Positions 16,482 through 27,800 of a stretch of 64,000 nucleotides of DNA are shown piece by piece. Each line of letters opens with the position of its first letter. Position 1 is the stretch's first letter. The position numbers and the translations under genes were made by a program. Below the pieces are notes generated by a model. The model saw only the letters and a list, made by a program, of their open reading frames with translations, had not been told where the DNA came from and searched no databases. Source of the stretch: Costertonia aggregata (lineage in GTDB: Bacteria; Bacteroidota; Bacteroidia; Flavobacteriales; Flavobacteriaceae); the NCBI RefSeq assembly GCF_013402795.1, contig NZ_CP058595.1, forward strand, positions 2,013,848 to 2,077,847, given 5' to 3'.

Positions 16482-16831
16482 GAATGTATGGCCGCTTTGG
16501 CAGCCTGCACTACCTTTTTACTGTTTCCGATAAAGATGTGGTCGTCTAACATGATTACGGGCCTTTTCAAAAAGGTGTAGTGTTCCAAAATCAGGTTTTT
16601 ATACTCGCTTTCGGAAAGCTGCTTTTCGTTCAATCCTTTTTCACGATACAATCTGGCTCGTTTGCTGAACAGGGCTTCGTAGCTTTCGGATAGTTTGTGC
16701 ATTTCCTCCAGCTGGGATGCTGTAACGGCCTCGGTCTTGATGTCCTGGAGTTCAAAACCATCCAAGGGTTGTAGCTCTTTGAGGATTCTTTGGCAGGTAT
16801 CGCAAGTGCTTAAGTGGTATATTTTTTTCAT
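16478..16831 (-). CDS. ArsC/Spx-family thioredoxin-fold protein
   Basis: The 117-residue protein has an N-terminal CxxC (Cys10-Asp-Thr-Cys13) directly after the first beta strand and the RPVIMLDDHIFIGNS segment near the C-terminus, which fits the ArsC/Spx/YffB family. The family includes glutaredoxin-coupled arsenate reductases and transcription-associated Spx proteins. A true ArsC has CxxS or CxxxR-type context, so the function is open; a redox reductase is the safest call. It is translationally coupled to the EamA transporter gene through a 4-bp overlap. The start is an ATG at 16831. Confidence 0.82.
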   Translation of the reverse strand: MKKIYHLSTCDTCQRILKELQPLDGFELQDIKTEAVTASQLEEMHKLSESYEALFSKRARLYREKGLNEKQLSESEYKNLILEHYTFLKRPVIMLDDHIFIGNSKKVVQAAKAAIHS

Positions 16832-16919
16832 TGTTCCATTATATAACTATTCCTTTGCAAAGAAACTTAATTACCGCTAATTGTGCTATTTTTAAAATTG
16901 AATTAAAAAAGTAACTATT

Positions 16920-17381
16920 TTGAGAAACCTATTTAAAATAACTTTGCAAAATAGAAGAAATCTACATGGCATTTTGGATGACCTCTCTAGGGATAAGCTT
17001 CTAAAAATACCAGAAGGATATAGAAACAATATTTGGTGGAATATCGCTCATATAGTGGTTACACAGCAGTTATTACTCTATAAGCTAAGTGGTCTGCAGG
17101 TACGTATCCCTGATGAATTGATCAACGAATACAGGAAGGGCACGGTGCCTGATGGTACGGCCCCCGATGAGGAAATCAAAATGGTATCCGGGTATCTTGT
17201 ACCTACCATTGAATGGGCGCAAGAAGATTACAATGCCGGTCTTTTTGAAAATTATAACGAATACACTACCAGTGCCAAAGTAACATTGAAAAATATTGAG
17301 GATGCCATAGCTTTTAATCTATTTCATGAAGGCCTTCATTTGGGAGCCATCGTTTCCCTAAAGAAAATATTGATGGGATAA
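16920..17381 (+). CDS. DinB-family four-helix-bundle protein
   Basis: The 153-residue protein matches the DinB/YfiT-like metalloenzyme superfamily, a four-helix bundle with a three-His metal site. Candidate ligands are the His in WNIAHIVVTQQ and the two in FHEGLHLGAI. Some members are thiol transferases using bacillithiol or mycothiol; others have unknown activity. The only suitable start is a TTG at 16920, because the first internal Met lies after residue 80. It is encoded alone between divergent and convergent neighbours. Confidence 0.82.
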   Translation: MRNLFKITLQNRRNLHGILDDLSRDKLLKIPEGYRNNIWWNIAHIVVTQQLLLYKLSGLQVRIPDELINEYRKGTVPDGTAPDEEIKMVSGYLVPTIEWAQEDYNAGLFENYNEYTTSAKVTLKNIEDAIAFNLFHEGLHLGAIVSLKKILMG

Positions 17382-17400
17382 CCGATGTTTCAGAATGGTT

Positions 17401-18150
17401 TCAAGACTTTGGTTTTGTTTTGAGCACCAAATGTTTTTTGACCTCGTCAAAAGGTAAAACCAGTTTTATGGGTCCATCCGCATAAGAAGCAACTTCGTAC
17501 TGCTCATATAGTAACTGAATGCCCTCTTGGGTATAGCCAATATTGTCCGGTAGGTAAAACTCATTGCCGTCGAACATAAATCCGGTGCTATTTATGGGTG
17601 CTTCCAAGGGAATATCTTCTTGCTTTCTAAACTTGTTTTCGGCCAGTTTTTTAAAATCCTCTAACTTGGAAAAGAGCGCATCGTTTTCTAACACCACTCC
17701 CTTATTTTTATCAAAATTCAAAAACCTGCTAGGGCTGAAACCATGTGCGCCACCGGTAAACAAATAAGCATCTAAACGTATGGTCAGGACGTTTTTGTCC
17801 TCATAAACCACTTCTCCGCTGATTTTAGCTTCCCAAAGTGTTGTTTCATCGGGGTATATTTGTTGCAGTTCTTCAAAACCCATGTTAAATGAAGCTGTGG
17901 CTTCCTGTATGGTTTTCGCATCATACCTCTCGCCAAAGGTCAACAGTGAGACAATCTCTTCGGTAATAGCCGTATTTACGACGGCATCGATCTTATTTTT
18001 CCCCAACGCTTTGGGTACCGTAATTTCGACTATTGGGCATTCGGCACACTTTTTTTCGTTAAGGATAATTGGCTTAAACGTAAGTTTTTCATCGTTTTTG
18101 CAACTGATGCATATCAAAAAGAGAAACAGATACAAGGTTCGAATTTTCAT
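17401..18150 (-). CDS. Lipoprotein with DUF4163/DUF3298 (RsiV-like) domains
   Basis: The 249-residue precursor carries a lipoprotein signal ending CISC (Cys17). The mature part resembles the DUF4163 region followed by a DUF3298 region, the pair found in the extracytoplasmic part of RsiV-type anti-sigma factors and in stand-alone lipoproteins. GGAHGFSPSRFLNFDKNKG is the conserved turn of the second domain. No sigma factor or membrane helix is present, so it is probably a periplasmic or surface protein without signalling role. It converges on the DinB-like gene with 19 bp between stops. Confidence 0.82.
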   Translation of the reverse strand: MKIRTLYLFLFLICISCKNDEKLTFKPIILNEKKCAECPIVEITVPKALGKNKIDAVVNTAITEEIVSLLTFGERYDAKTIQEATASFNMGFEELQQIYPDETTLWEAKISGEVVYEDKNVLTIRLDAYLFTGGAHGFSPSRFLNFDKNKGVVLENDALFSKLEDFKKLAENKFRKQEDIPLEAPINSTGFMFDGNEFYLPDNIGYTQEGIQLLYEQYEVASYADGPIKLVLPFDEVKKHLVLKTKPKS

Positions 18151-18186
18151 GGGGAATGTTTGATTTTGTACAAAAGTAAAGCTTCA

Positions 18187-18217
18187 TTGTATTCTCCAAA
18201 AGATAACGATACATTTG
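18187..18217 (+). promoter_or_regulatory. Promoter of the cystathionine gamma-synthase/lyase gene
   Basis: TTG (18187-18189), 20 nt, then TACATTTG (18210-18217): both elements of the Bacteroidetes promoter are exact and the spacing is within the usual 17-23. The predicted start site is about 15 nt before the ATG at 18236, so the leader is very short. Confidence 0.65.
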
Positions 18218-18235
18218 TAGGATTAATTATTTGAC

Positions 18236-19390
18236 ATGACAAAGAAATCATTAAAATTCAATAGTAAAACAATACACGGCGGGCAGGCCCCGGATAAAGC
18301 ATACGGTGCCGTAATGCCCCCAATCTACCAAACCTCAACCTATGCGCAGTCAACGCCTGGCGGGCATATGGGGTTTGAATATTCCCGAAGTGCCAACCCT
18401 ACGCGTACTGCATTGGAAAATGCTTTGGCCAGTATTGAAAATGGAAATTACGGCCTTGCATTCGGGAGTGGGCTCGCAGCGATTGATGCGGTAATAAAAT
18501 TATTGAACCCGGGAGATGAAGTAGTTTCCACAAACGATTTATACGGTGGTAGCTACCGTTTGTTCAAACAGGTATTTGAAAAATACGGTATCGTTTTTCA
18601 TTTTATTGGTATGGAAAGTGTAGATAAAATAGAAGCGCATATCAATGAAAACACCAAGCTCATTTGGGTAGAAACGCCAACCAATCCCATGATGAATGTC
18701 ATAGATATCAAAGCAGTTTCCCAATTGGCAAAAAAGAAGAATATTCTATTGGCCGTGGATAATACTTTTGCTACACCTTATTTACAAACACCTTTAGATT
18801 TGGGGGCCGATATCGTAATGCATTCTGCCACAAAGTATTTGGGAGGCCATAGCGATGTCGTTGTAGGTGCTTTGGTCGTGAAGGACAAAGAACTGGCCGA
18901 TAGACTTTATTTTATTCAAAATGCCAGTGGTGCCGTATGTGGCCCAATGGATAGTTTCCTGACCCTTAGGGGCATAAAGACCCTACATGTTCGTATGCAG
19001 CGCCATTGCGAAAACGGTAAGGCCATAGCGCGATATTTGGCAAAGCATCCAAAAATCGAGAAAGTGTATTGGCCGGGCTTTGAAAATCATCCCAATCATG
19101 AAATCGCCAAAAACCAAATGAATGATTTTGGTGGCATGATATCTTTTGTGACAATGGGGAGTAGTTATGAAGATGCGATTAAAATCGTGGAAAAACTCGA
19201 AGTATTTACATTGGCGGAATCTTTAGGAGGGGTAGAAAGTTTGGCAGGGCACCCCGCAAGTATGACCCATGCCAGCATCCCTAAAGAAGAGCGGGAAAAA
19301 AGCGGTGTGGTCGATGCTTTGATACGTTTAAGCGTAGGTATTGAGGATAAGGATGACCTAATTGCCGATTTGGAACAGGCCATAGGATAA
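18236..19390 (+). CDS. Cystathionine gamma-synthase / gamma-lyase family PLP enzyme
   Basis: The 384-residue enzyme belongs to the Cys/Met-metabolism PLP family (fold type I). The PLP lysine is Lys200 in HSATKYLGGHSD. Other signatures are YQTSTYAQSTPGG, the YSRSANPTR motif, SGLAAIDAV and ETPTNPMM. It either condenses an O-acylhomoserine with cysteine (MetB) or cleaves cystathionine (MetC/CTH); the two cannot be separated with confidence from sequence, so no symbol is given. The gene has a clear promoter and stands alone, followed by gdhA 130 bp downstream. Confidence 0.92.
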   Translation: MTKKSLKFNSKTIHGGQAPDKAYGAVMPPIYQTSTYAQSTPGGHMGFEYSRSANPTRTALENALASIENGNYGLAFGSGLAAIDAVIKLLNPGDEVVSTNDLYGGSYRLFKQVFEKYGIVFHFIGMESVDKIEAHINENTKLIWVETPTNPMMNVIDIKAVSQLAKKKNILLAVDNTFATPYLQTPLDLGADIVMHSATKYLGGHSDVVVGALVVKDKELADRLYFIQNASGAVCGPMDSFLTLRGIKTLHVRMQRHCENGKAIARYLAKHPKIEKVYWPGFENHPNHEIAKNQMNDFGGMISFVTMGSSYEDAIKIVEKLEVFTLAESLGGVESLAGHPASMTHASIPKEEREKSGVVDALIRLSVGIEDKDDLIADLEQAIG

Positions 19391-19439
19391 TTTTTTATCG
19401 AATTTTTAAAAAAATAGGGCCTTAAATATAATAATAGCA

Positions 19440-19447
19440 TAATTTTG
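19440..19447 (+). promoter_or_regulatory. Candidate -7 element of gdhA
   Basis: TAATTTTG followed by CC matches the TAnnTTTG -7 consensus, about 72 nt before the gdhA ATG. No clear -33 TTG is seen. Confidence 0.35.
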
Positions 19448-19501
19448 CCAATATATTTTGAATTCAATAACCTAGCCCTTGGCATAGCCGATGGGTATTA
19501 A

Positions 19502-20863
<1,362 letters not shown>

Positions 20864-20891
20864 ATACGAAGCACAAATTTTAAATAGTATC

Positions 20892-20928
20892 ACCCATAAG
20901 GTTTTTTATAACCTTATGGGTTTTTTGT
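20892..20928 (+). terminator. Intrinsic terminator of gdhA
   Basis: A perfect 12-bp stem (20892-20903 with 20910-20921; ACCCATAAGGTT against AACCTTATGGGT) is followed by TTTTTTG. Confidence 0.9.
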
Positions 20929-21031
20929 TTTTATGCTGTTCCCATTTTGAATTGGTATGATAGCACATCAAAATTGTATTTCGCTTTTCGTACTTTTTCA
21001 ACCTATCTTTACCTAAAACCCTTATAAATAG

Positions 21032-21751
21032 ATGCAGGTAACCACCAAAGCAATAGTATTGACTTCCTTAAAATATGGGGATACAAGCTTGATCGTGAAG
21101 GTATTTACCGTATCGGACGGGTTAAAGAGTTACTTGCTCAAAGGCGTTTTGGCTTCAAAAAAGGGAAAGCTCAAAACAGCACTTTTTCAACCTTTGACAC
21201 AGTTAGAGTTGGTGGCCAACCACAAGAACAAAGGTACTTTGGAAAGCATACGCGAGGCCAAGGTCAATTACCATTATCAATCCCTACATACCGATATTAC
21301 AAAAAACGCAATGACAATGTTCCTGGCAGAAATGTTGGCGAACAGCATACACGAGGAAGAGGAAAATAAAGAGCTTTTTATTTTTTTGGAAGCTTCCCTA
21401 CAATGGCTGGATGTGCACGATGAAGTCGCTAATTTTCACATCTATTTTTTATTGTCACTGACCAAATATTTGGGGTTTTATCCGGACACATATAATTCCA
21501 ATGCGCCATATTTTGATTTGTTGGAAGGCGAGTTTGCCATCGCCCCATCACTTAACCCCATGATTACAGGGGAAAATTTAAATTACTTCAAAGCATTCTT
21601 AGGCATAAGTTTTGATGCCATACAAACCATAAAGATGCATAAAACCCATAGACAAGAACTTTTGAAATCCCTTGTTCTGTATTTTGAATTACATTTGCAC
21701 GGATTTAGAAAACCCAAATCGCTTACCATTTTAAATGAAGTTTTCAGCTAG
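21032..21751 (+). CDS. recO: DNA repair protein RecO
   Basis: The 239-residue protein is RecO, which loads RecA at gaps with RecR/RecF and anneals SSB-coated strands. The N-terminal OB fold starts VTTKAIVLTSLKYGDTSLIVKVFT, split here across residues 3-27, followed by the GVLASKKGKLKTALFQPL loop and the alpha-helical C-terminal domain. The zinc-finger cysteines of some RecO proteins are absent, as is common. The stop codon is two bases before the next gene's ATG at 21753, so the downstream TonB receptor is probably co-transcribed, an arrangement without an obvious functional link. Confidence 0.92.
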   Translation: MQVTTKAIVLTSLKYGDTSLIVKVFTVSDGLKSYLLKGVLASKKGKLKTALFQPLTQLELVANHKNKGTLESIREAKVNYHYQSLHTDITKNAMTMFLAEMLANSIHEEEENKELFIFLEASLQWLDVHDEVANFHIYFLLSLTKYLGFYPDTYNSNAPYFDLLEGEFAIAPSLNPMITGENLNYFKAFLGISFDAIQTIKMHKTHRQELLKSLVLYFELHLHGFRKPKSLTILNEVFS

Positions 21752-21752
21752 T

Positions 21753-24164
21753 ATGCGCCACTTAATAGTGCTTCTCTTTTTTGTATGCTTCCAAGAAATT
21801 TCTGCACAGGAAATTGTGGTTTTGGACAGGGACACTAATGAGCCCATACCCAACGTGGCTGTTTACAATACAGACAAATCAAAAACGGCCCTGACCGACT
21901 TTAACGGCAAATGCAGCCTTTTGGCCTTTGATTATAATGAACGCATCACTTTTAAACATTTGAGCTATGACGTTCGGAAATCGACCAAGAATCTCATAAG
22001 AAAAAAAGGAAACAGAATTTTTTTGACCATAAAGCCACAAGAATTGAATGAAGTGGTCATGTCCATTTCAAAATGGGAACAGCAAAAAAAAGATATCCCT
22101 CAAAAATTAGCTTCTATTGATGCAAGAACAATAGCCTTTTACAATCCGCAAACGGCAGCCGACGCATTGGCACAGAGCGGAAAGGTTTTTGTCCAAAAAA
22201 GTCAGTTGGGGGGTGGTAGTCCCATGATTAGGGGTTTTGCCACAAACAGACTATTGCTTTCAGTAGACGGGGTGCGCATGAACAATGCCATATTCAGGGG
22301 AGGCAACGTACAAAATGTAATTTCAATAGACCCGTATACCATAAAAAATACCGAAATTATCTTTGGCCCCGGTTCGGTTATTTATGGGAGCGATGCCATT
22401 GGGGGCGTAATGAATTTTTATACCAAAAAGCCAACGTATGCCACGACCGAAGAACTCGATTTTTCAGGCAGTACGGCATATCGCTTCGCTTCGGCGAACA
22501 ATGAAAATACATTTCATGTAGATTTTAATTTGGGGAAAAAGAAGTGGGCGTTCTTGACCAGTGCCACATACAATAGTTTTGGTGATTTAACCATGGGCGA
22601 ACATGGTCCCAATTCTTATTTAAGGACAAATTTTGTAGAGAGAAGAAACGGGCAAGACGTTTTGGTTTTCAATGAAAACCCCCAAAAACAGACTCCTACA
22701 GGGTATGATCAAATCAATTTACTTCAAAAAATTGCCTATAAGCCCAATAATACGTGGGATTATAGTTTGGGGGCTTACTATTCCACAACATCGGATTATT
22801 CCAGATATGATAGATTGATACGGCCCAACAGTTCAAATGACGGTTTGCGTTCCGCAGAATGGTTCTATGGCCCACAAAAATGGTTCATGGGTAATTTACA
22901 GATCAATAAAAAAGGAAAAGGAAAGTTTTATGATGGAGTGAGATTGACCACGGCATACCAACATTTTCAAGAAAGTAGAAATAGTAGGGGCTTTGGTAGT
23001 TTGGATAGATTTACGACTCGGGAAAAAGTAGATGCCTTTTCGGCAAACATTGATTTTGAAAATAAAAAAATAGGAGATTTAAGACTGTATTACGGGGCAG
23101 AGTATATTTATAACAAAGTATACTCAGAAGGCCGTCAAAAAAATATCGAGACCAATGTAACATCAAATGCGGCATCTAGATACCCCAATGGTTCTACTTG
23201 GGAAACGCTGGCCGGTTATTTGAATACGGAGTATAAGGCCAAGCCTAATTTTACCTTACTGTCCGGCATACGCTATAGTCATGTGTGGGTAAATGCAGTC
23301 TTTGACAGGACTTTTTTTCCGTTTCCTTTTGACAATGCCAATTTAAACAATGATGCGGTAACGGGGAGTTTAGGTTTTAGCTGGTTTCCAAAAGAAAATT
23401 TACAGATTACCTTTAACGGATCCACGGGCTTTAGGTCCCCCAATATAGATGATATAGGTAAGGTGTTTGATTCGGAACCGGGTTCCGTTGTGGTTCCCAA
23501 TCCCGATTTGGTTCCCGAGTACGCCTATAATACCGAGCTAGGCATACAAAAAAATTTTAAGGATAAAGTGGTATTGAAAGGTGCCGCTTTTTACACCTAT
23601 TTGGTCGATGCCTTGGTACGAAGGGATTTTGAGTTCAACGAACAGTCCGAAATAGATTATAACGGAGAATTAAGTAATGTACAAGCCATTCAAAATGCCG
23701 CAAAAGCTTACGTATACGGTTTTGAATTCGGTTTGGAGGCCTTTCTCTCGGATCAACTTTCATTACTGTCAAACCTTACCTTTACCCAGGGAATAGAGGA
23801 GGAAGATGATGGAACGGATTCTCCTGGGAGACATGTTGCCCCAACTTTTGGCGATTTTCACATAATATGGAAAAACCAAAGACTAAAAGCCGATGTATTC
23901 TTGAACTACAACGGGGAGGTCTCTTTTGATGACCTTGCCTTTTCGGAACGGGCCAAGGATTTTATTTATGCCAGTGACCTCAATGGAAACCCGTTCAGCC
24001 CTTCGTGGTATACGCTCAACTTTCGCTCCCAATATGAAATGGGAAATGGTCTAAAGGCTTCGCTTAACGTAGAGAATATTACCGATCAACGCTATCGTAC
24101 CTATTCATCGGGGATAGTTGCACCAGGCTTAAATTTAATTTTGGGATTGGGCTATTCCTTTTGA
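21753..24164 (+). CDS. TonB-dependent receptor, heme/hemoglobin-type
   Basis: This outer-membrane receptor of about 803 residues has a signal peptide ending FQEISAQ, a carboxypeptidase-regulatory-like domain (about 20-100), a plug domain (about 115-235) and a 22-strand-type barrel ending LGLGYSF with a terminal Phe. The plug signature RGFATNRLLLSVDGVRMNNA resembles heme or hemoglobin receptors, so iron/heme uptake is my inference. I chose ATG 21753 immediately after the recO stop; an in-frame ATG at 21735 overlaps recO and adds six residues before the signal peptide. A strong terminator follows. Confidence 0.9.
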   Translation: MRHLIVLLFFVCFQEISAQEIVVLDRDTNEPIPNVAVYNTDKSKTALTDFNGKCSLLAFDYNERITFKHLSYDVRKSTKNLIRKKGNRIFLTIKPQELNEVVMSISKWEQQKKDIPQKLASIDARTIAFYNPQTAADALAQSGKVFVQKSQLGGGSPMIRGFATNRLLLSVDGVRMNNAIFRGGNVQNVISIDPYTIKNTEIIFGPGSVIYGSDAIGGVMNFYTKKPTYATTEELDFSGSTAYRFASANNENTFHVDFNLGKKKWAFLTSATYNSFGDLTMGEHGPNSYLRTNFVERRNGQDVLVFNENPQKQTPTGYDQINLLQKIAYKPNNTWDYSLGAYYSTTSDYSRYDRLIRPNSSNDGLRSAEWFYGPQKWFMGNLQINKKGKGKFYDGVRLTTAYQHFQESRNSRGFGSLDRFTTREKVDAFSANIDFENKKIGDLRLYYGAEYIYNKVYSEGRQKNIETNVTSNAASRYPNGSTWETLAGYLNTEYKAKPNFTLLSGIRYSHVWVNAVFDRTFFPFPFDNANLNNDAVTGSLGFSWFPKENLQITFNGSTGFRSPNIDDIGKVFDSEPGSVVVPNPDLVPEYAYNTELGIQKNFKDKVVLKGAAFYTYLVDALVRRDFEFNEQSEIDYNGELSNVQAIQNAAKAYVYGFEFGLEAFLSDQLSLLSNLTFTQGIEEEDDGTDSPGRHVAPTFGDFHIIWKNQRLKADVFLNYNGEVSFDDLAFSERAKDFIYASDLNGNPFSPSWYTLNFRSQYEMGNGLKASLNVENITDQRYRTYSSGIVAPGLNLILGLGYSF

Positions 24165-24200
24165 TATCATCGTTCATTTTTTACGAAACCCGTAGCCATA

Positions 24201-24234
24201 AAAAAGCCCCGATGAATTTCATCGGGGCTTTTTT
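24201..24234. terminator. Bidirectional intrinsic terminator
   Basis: A perfect 15-bp stem (24201-24215 with 24219-24233) around a 3-nt loop has A and T runs on both sides. It lies between the convergent TonB receptor and the repeat lipoprotein and can serve both strands. Confidence 0.92.
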
Positions 24235-24248
24235 AAAATGTCTTTGGC

Positions 24249-24632
24249 TTACTTTGTACCGTCTTTCACTTCTTTTTCTACCTCTTTTGCGGTTTCTTTT
24301 GCTTTGTCCATAGCATCGGAACCGGCTTTCTTCATATCCTCGCCAACTTCTTTCGCTTTGTCCATGGCATCCTCGCCAGCTTCTTTCATATCCTCACCTA
24401 CTTCTTTTGCCTCGTCCATTGCGTTTTCACCGGCCTCTTTCATGTCCTCACCAACTTCTTTCGCTTTATCCATGGCATCTTCGCCAGCTTCCTTAAGGTC
24501 TTCTCCGGCTTCATCCATTGCTTCGCTGGTTTCTTCAGCAGCTTCTTTGGCCTTGTCCGCAGCTTCTCTACAAGAAACAAAAGACACACTCAATACAAGC
24601 ATCAATACGGAACCTAAAATTACTTTTTTCAT
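24249..24632 (-). CDS. Lipoprotein made of 18-residue helical repeats
   Basis: The 127-residue precursor has a lipoprotein signal ending SFVSC (Cys21). The mature chain is low in complexity (Glu, Ala, Lys, Asp, Met). Residues 44-115 are four tandem 18-residue units with the pattern EDMKEAGEDAMDKAKEVG. Hydrophobic positions are spaced 3-4-4-3-4, which is one hendecad plus one heptad, so a long straight amphipathic or coiled-coil helix is expected, tethered to a membrane by its lipid. It resembles LEA-like or apolipoprotein-like stress proteins only in composition. I chose the ATG at 24632; the open frame runs further upstream without signal-like sequence. Confidence 0.82.
   Translation of the reverse strand: MKKVILGSVLMLVLSVSFVSCREAADKAKEAAEETSEAMDEAGEDLKEAGEDAMDKAKEVGEDMKEAGENAMDEAKEVGEDMKEAGEDAMDKAKEVGEDMKKAGSDAMDKAKETAKEVEKEVKDGTK
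24288..24503 (-). repeat. Four tandem 54-bp coding repeats
   Basis: Four consecutive 54-bp units encode the 18-residue repeats of the lipoprotein. Units 1 to 3 are near identical; the fourth has diverged (AGSDAMDKAKETA). Such repeats can change copy number by slippage or recombination. Confidence 0.85.
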
Positions 24633-24783
24633 CTTTTTATATTTTTTAATGTTAAAGGTTAATTGCACATAGATACGTATTAAAATCATATTTAGATGCT
24701 ATTTTTAATTTGGCAATCCGGAAAGCTACATCAGGATTGCATATTCATTTGCGATTAACGCTCCTAAATTCAATCAAAATTTA

Positions 24784-24791
24784 TAATTTTG
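24784..24791 (+). promoter_or_regulatory. Candidate -7 element of ileS
   Basis: TAATTTTG followed by CAG matches TAnnTTTG; it lies 32 nt upstream of the ileS ATG. No TTG is found at the expected -33 distance. Confidence 0.38.
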
Positions 24792-24823
24792 CAGCCTTAA
24801 TTTGTAGTACCTGAACCCGTTAT

Positions 24824-27800
24824 ATGAAGTTTGCAGAATACAAAGGATTAAACCTGCCCAGGGTCGCTGAAGAAATTCTTGCGTATTGGAAGGAAAACCG
24901 GATTTTTGAGAAAAGTGTATCTACACGTGAAGGTAAACCAAGCTATGTGTTTTATGAAGGTCCGCCTTCAGCGAATGGTATGCCGGGAATTCATCATGTT
25001 ATGGCACGTACCATAAAGGATATTTTTCCTAGATACAAGACCATGAAGGGATACCAGGTAAAACGTAAAGCAGGCTGGGACACGCACGGCCTGCCTATTG
25101 AACTGGGCGTAGAAAAAGAACTGGGAATCACCAAAGAGGATATCGGCAAAAAAATATCGGTAGAGGAATACAATGCAGCCTGTAAAAAAGCGGTCATGCG
25201 TTATACCGATGTTTGGAACGCTATGACCAAGCAAGTTGGGTATTGGGTAGATATGGATGATCCCTATATCACCTACAAGCCCAAGTATATGGAAACGGTC
25301 TGGTGGCTGCTAAAACAAATTTACGACAAGGGGCTTATTTATAAAGGGTACACCATTCAGCCTTATTCGCCCAAAGCGGGTACGGGATTAAGTTCCCATG
25401 AGTTGAACCAACCGGGAACCTACCAAGATGTGACCGATACTACGGTAACCGCTCAGTTCAAAGTCAAAAAAGAAACCCTGCCAGAGTTTTTAAAAGGTAT
25501 TGAGGGAGAGATTTATTTTTTAGCTTGGACGACCACACCGTGGACATTGCCTTCAAATACAGCACTGACCGTTGGCCCTAAGATTGATTATGTTTTAGTG
25601 AAAACCTTTAATCAATATACTTTTGAACCTGTATTCGTGATAGTGGCAAAAAATTTGGTAGCGAAACAGTTTAACGGAAAATTTTTTGAAGCTGATAGTG
25701 ACGAAGATTTTGTCGGATATAGTTCTTCTGACAAAAAGATACCTTACAAAACCATAGCCGAAGCAAAAGGTTCTGATTTGGTAGGGATTAAATATGAACA
25801 ACTCATTGATTATGCCAAGCCTTATCAAAATGCTGAAAATGCCTTTCGTGTCATCGCCGGTGACTTTGTAACTACCGAGGACGGTACGGGAATCGTGCAC
25901 ACCGCACCCACTTTTGGTGCGGACGATGCCTTGGTGGCCAAACAAGCCGTTCCCGAGATACCACCCCTGTTGGTTTTGGATGAAAATGATAATCCCGTCC
26001 CATTGGTAGATTTACAGGGAAGGTTCAGACCAGAATTGAAAGAGTTTGGGGGCAAGTACGTAAAAAACGAATATTATGAGGATGGTGAAGCACCCGAACG
26101 CTCTATCGATGTTGAAATTGCCATAAAATTAAAGGGAGAGAACAAGGCTTTCAAAGTAGAAAAATATGTGCACAGTTATCCAAATTGTTGGCGTACCGAT
26201 AAGCCTATTCTTTATTATCCGTTGGATTCTTGGTTCATAAAAGTAACTAGCATTAAGGACAAGATGTTTGCATTGAACCAAACTATCAACTGGAAGCCCA
26301 AAGCAACGGGAGAAGGGCGTTTTGGCAACTGGTTGGCCAATGCCAACGATTGGAACCTGTCCCGATCAAGATACTGGGGCGTTCCTTTGCCTATTTGGCG
26401 TACCGAAGATGGTACCGAACAAATGATAATAGGTTCTGTAGCGGAGCTCAAATCCGAAATGAAAAAAGCCGTTTCGGCCGGGATTTTGGAAAAAGATATT
26501 TTTGATGATTTTGTCGTTGGAGACATGTCCGATGAGAATTATGAAAAAATAGATTTACATAAAAATATTGTTGATCAGATTACGTTGGTCTCGGCATTGG
26601 GAAAACCCATGAAACGTGAAAGCGATTTGATCGATGTTTGGTTCGATAGCGGTTCAATGCCCTATGCACAGTGGCACTACCCGTTTGAGAATAAAAACTT
26701 GGTCGACGAGGGAGAAACCTTTCCTGCCGATTTTATCGCCGAAGGCGTTGACCAAACCCGAGGGTGGTTTTATACACTTCATGCCATAGCAACAATGGTT
26801 TTTGATTCGGTAGCCTATAAAAATGTGGTATCTAACGGATTGGTGCTCGACAAGGAAGGTAAAAAAATGTCCAAACGTTTGGGCAATGCCGTAGATCCTT
26901 TTGAGACGATGAACGAACATGGTGCGGATGCCACACGTTGGTACATGATAAGCAACGCTAACCCATGGGACAATCTTAAATTTGATACGGAAGGTATAAT
27001 CGAGGTCAAGCGCAAATTTTTTGGAACGCTGTACAACACGTATTCGTTTTTTGCCCTATATACCAATATTGATGGGTTTGATTACTCGGAAACGGATATT
27101 CCGATAAATGAAAGGCCTGAAATTGACCAATGGGTCCTTTCGGAGTTGCATACGCTTATAAAGGAGGTAGATGAAGCCTATGCCGACTATGAACCAACGC
27201 GTGCCACGCGTGCCATATCCAACTATGTACAGGAAAACTTGAGCAACTGGTATGTGCGCCTGTGCAGGAGACGCTTTTGGAAAGGGGATTACCAACAAGA
27301 CAAAATATCGGCATATCAAACGTTGTACACCTGCTTGGTCACTGTTGCCAAACTATCAGCTCCGGTAGCACCGTTTTTTATGGACAGGCTTTACAAAGAT
27401 TTAACAAATACGACTAAAAACGAAACGTTTGAAAGTGTACATTTGGCTGATTTTCCAAAGTATGATACGACTCTAGTCAATACCGCCTTAGAAAGCAAGA
27501 TGGCAAAAGCGCAGACGATTTCATCACTGGTATTGTCCATCCGTCAAAAAGAAAAGATAAAAGTGCGTCAACCGCTACAAAAAATAATGATTCCTATTTT
27601 GGACGATGCCCAAAAAAATGAAATTGAAGCGGTGGCCGATTTGATAAAGTCCGAGGTAAATGTGAAGGAGATAGAGTTATTGGACGATGCCTCGGGAATA
27701 CTGGTGAAAAAAATTAAACCAAACTTTAAGACTTTAGGCCCAAAATTTGGAAAAGATATGAAGCTCATTGCCAATGCGGTAGCAAAATTGGAGCAGGAAG

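Noticed and set aside
24288..24503. Tandem repeats considered as a CRISPR array
   Set aside because: The units are contiguous without spacers and are in frame in a protein.
24238..24672. Plus-strand open frame of 144 codons opposite the repeat lipoprotein, rich in Ser/Ala/Phe
   Set aside because: It is the antisense shadow of the tandem 54-bp repeats; the minus-strand frame has a lipoprotein signal and sensible helical repeats.
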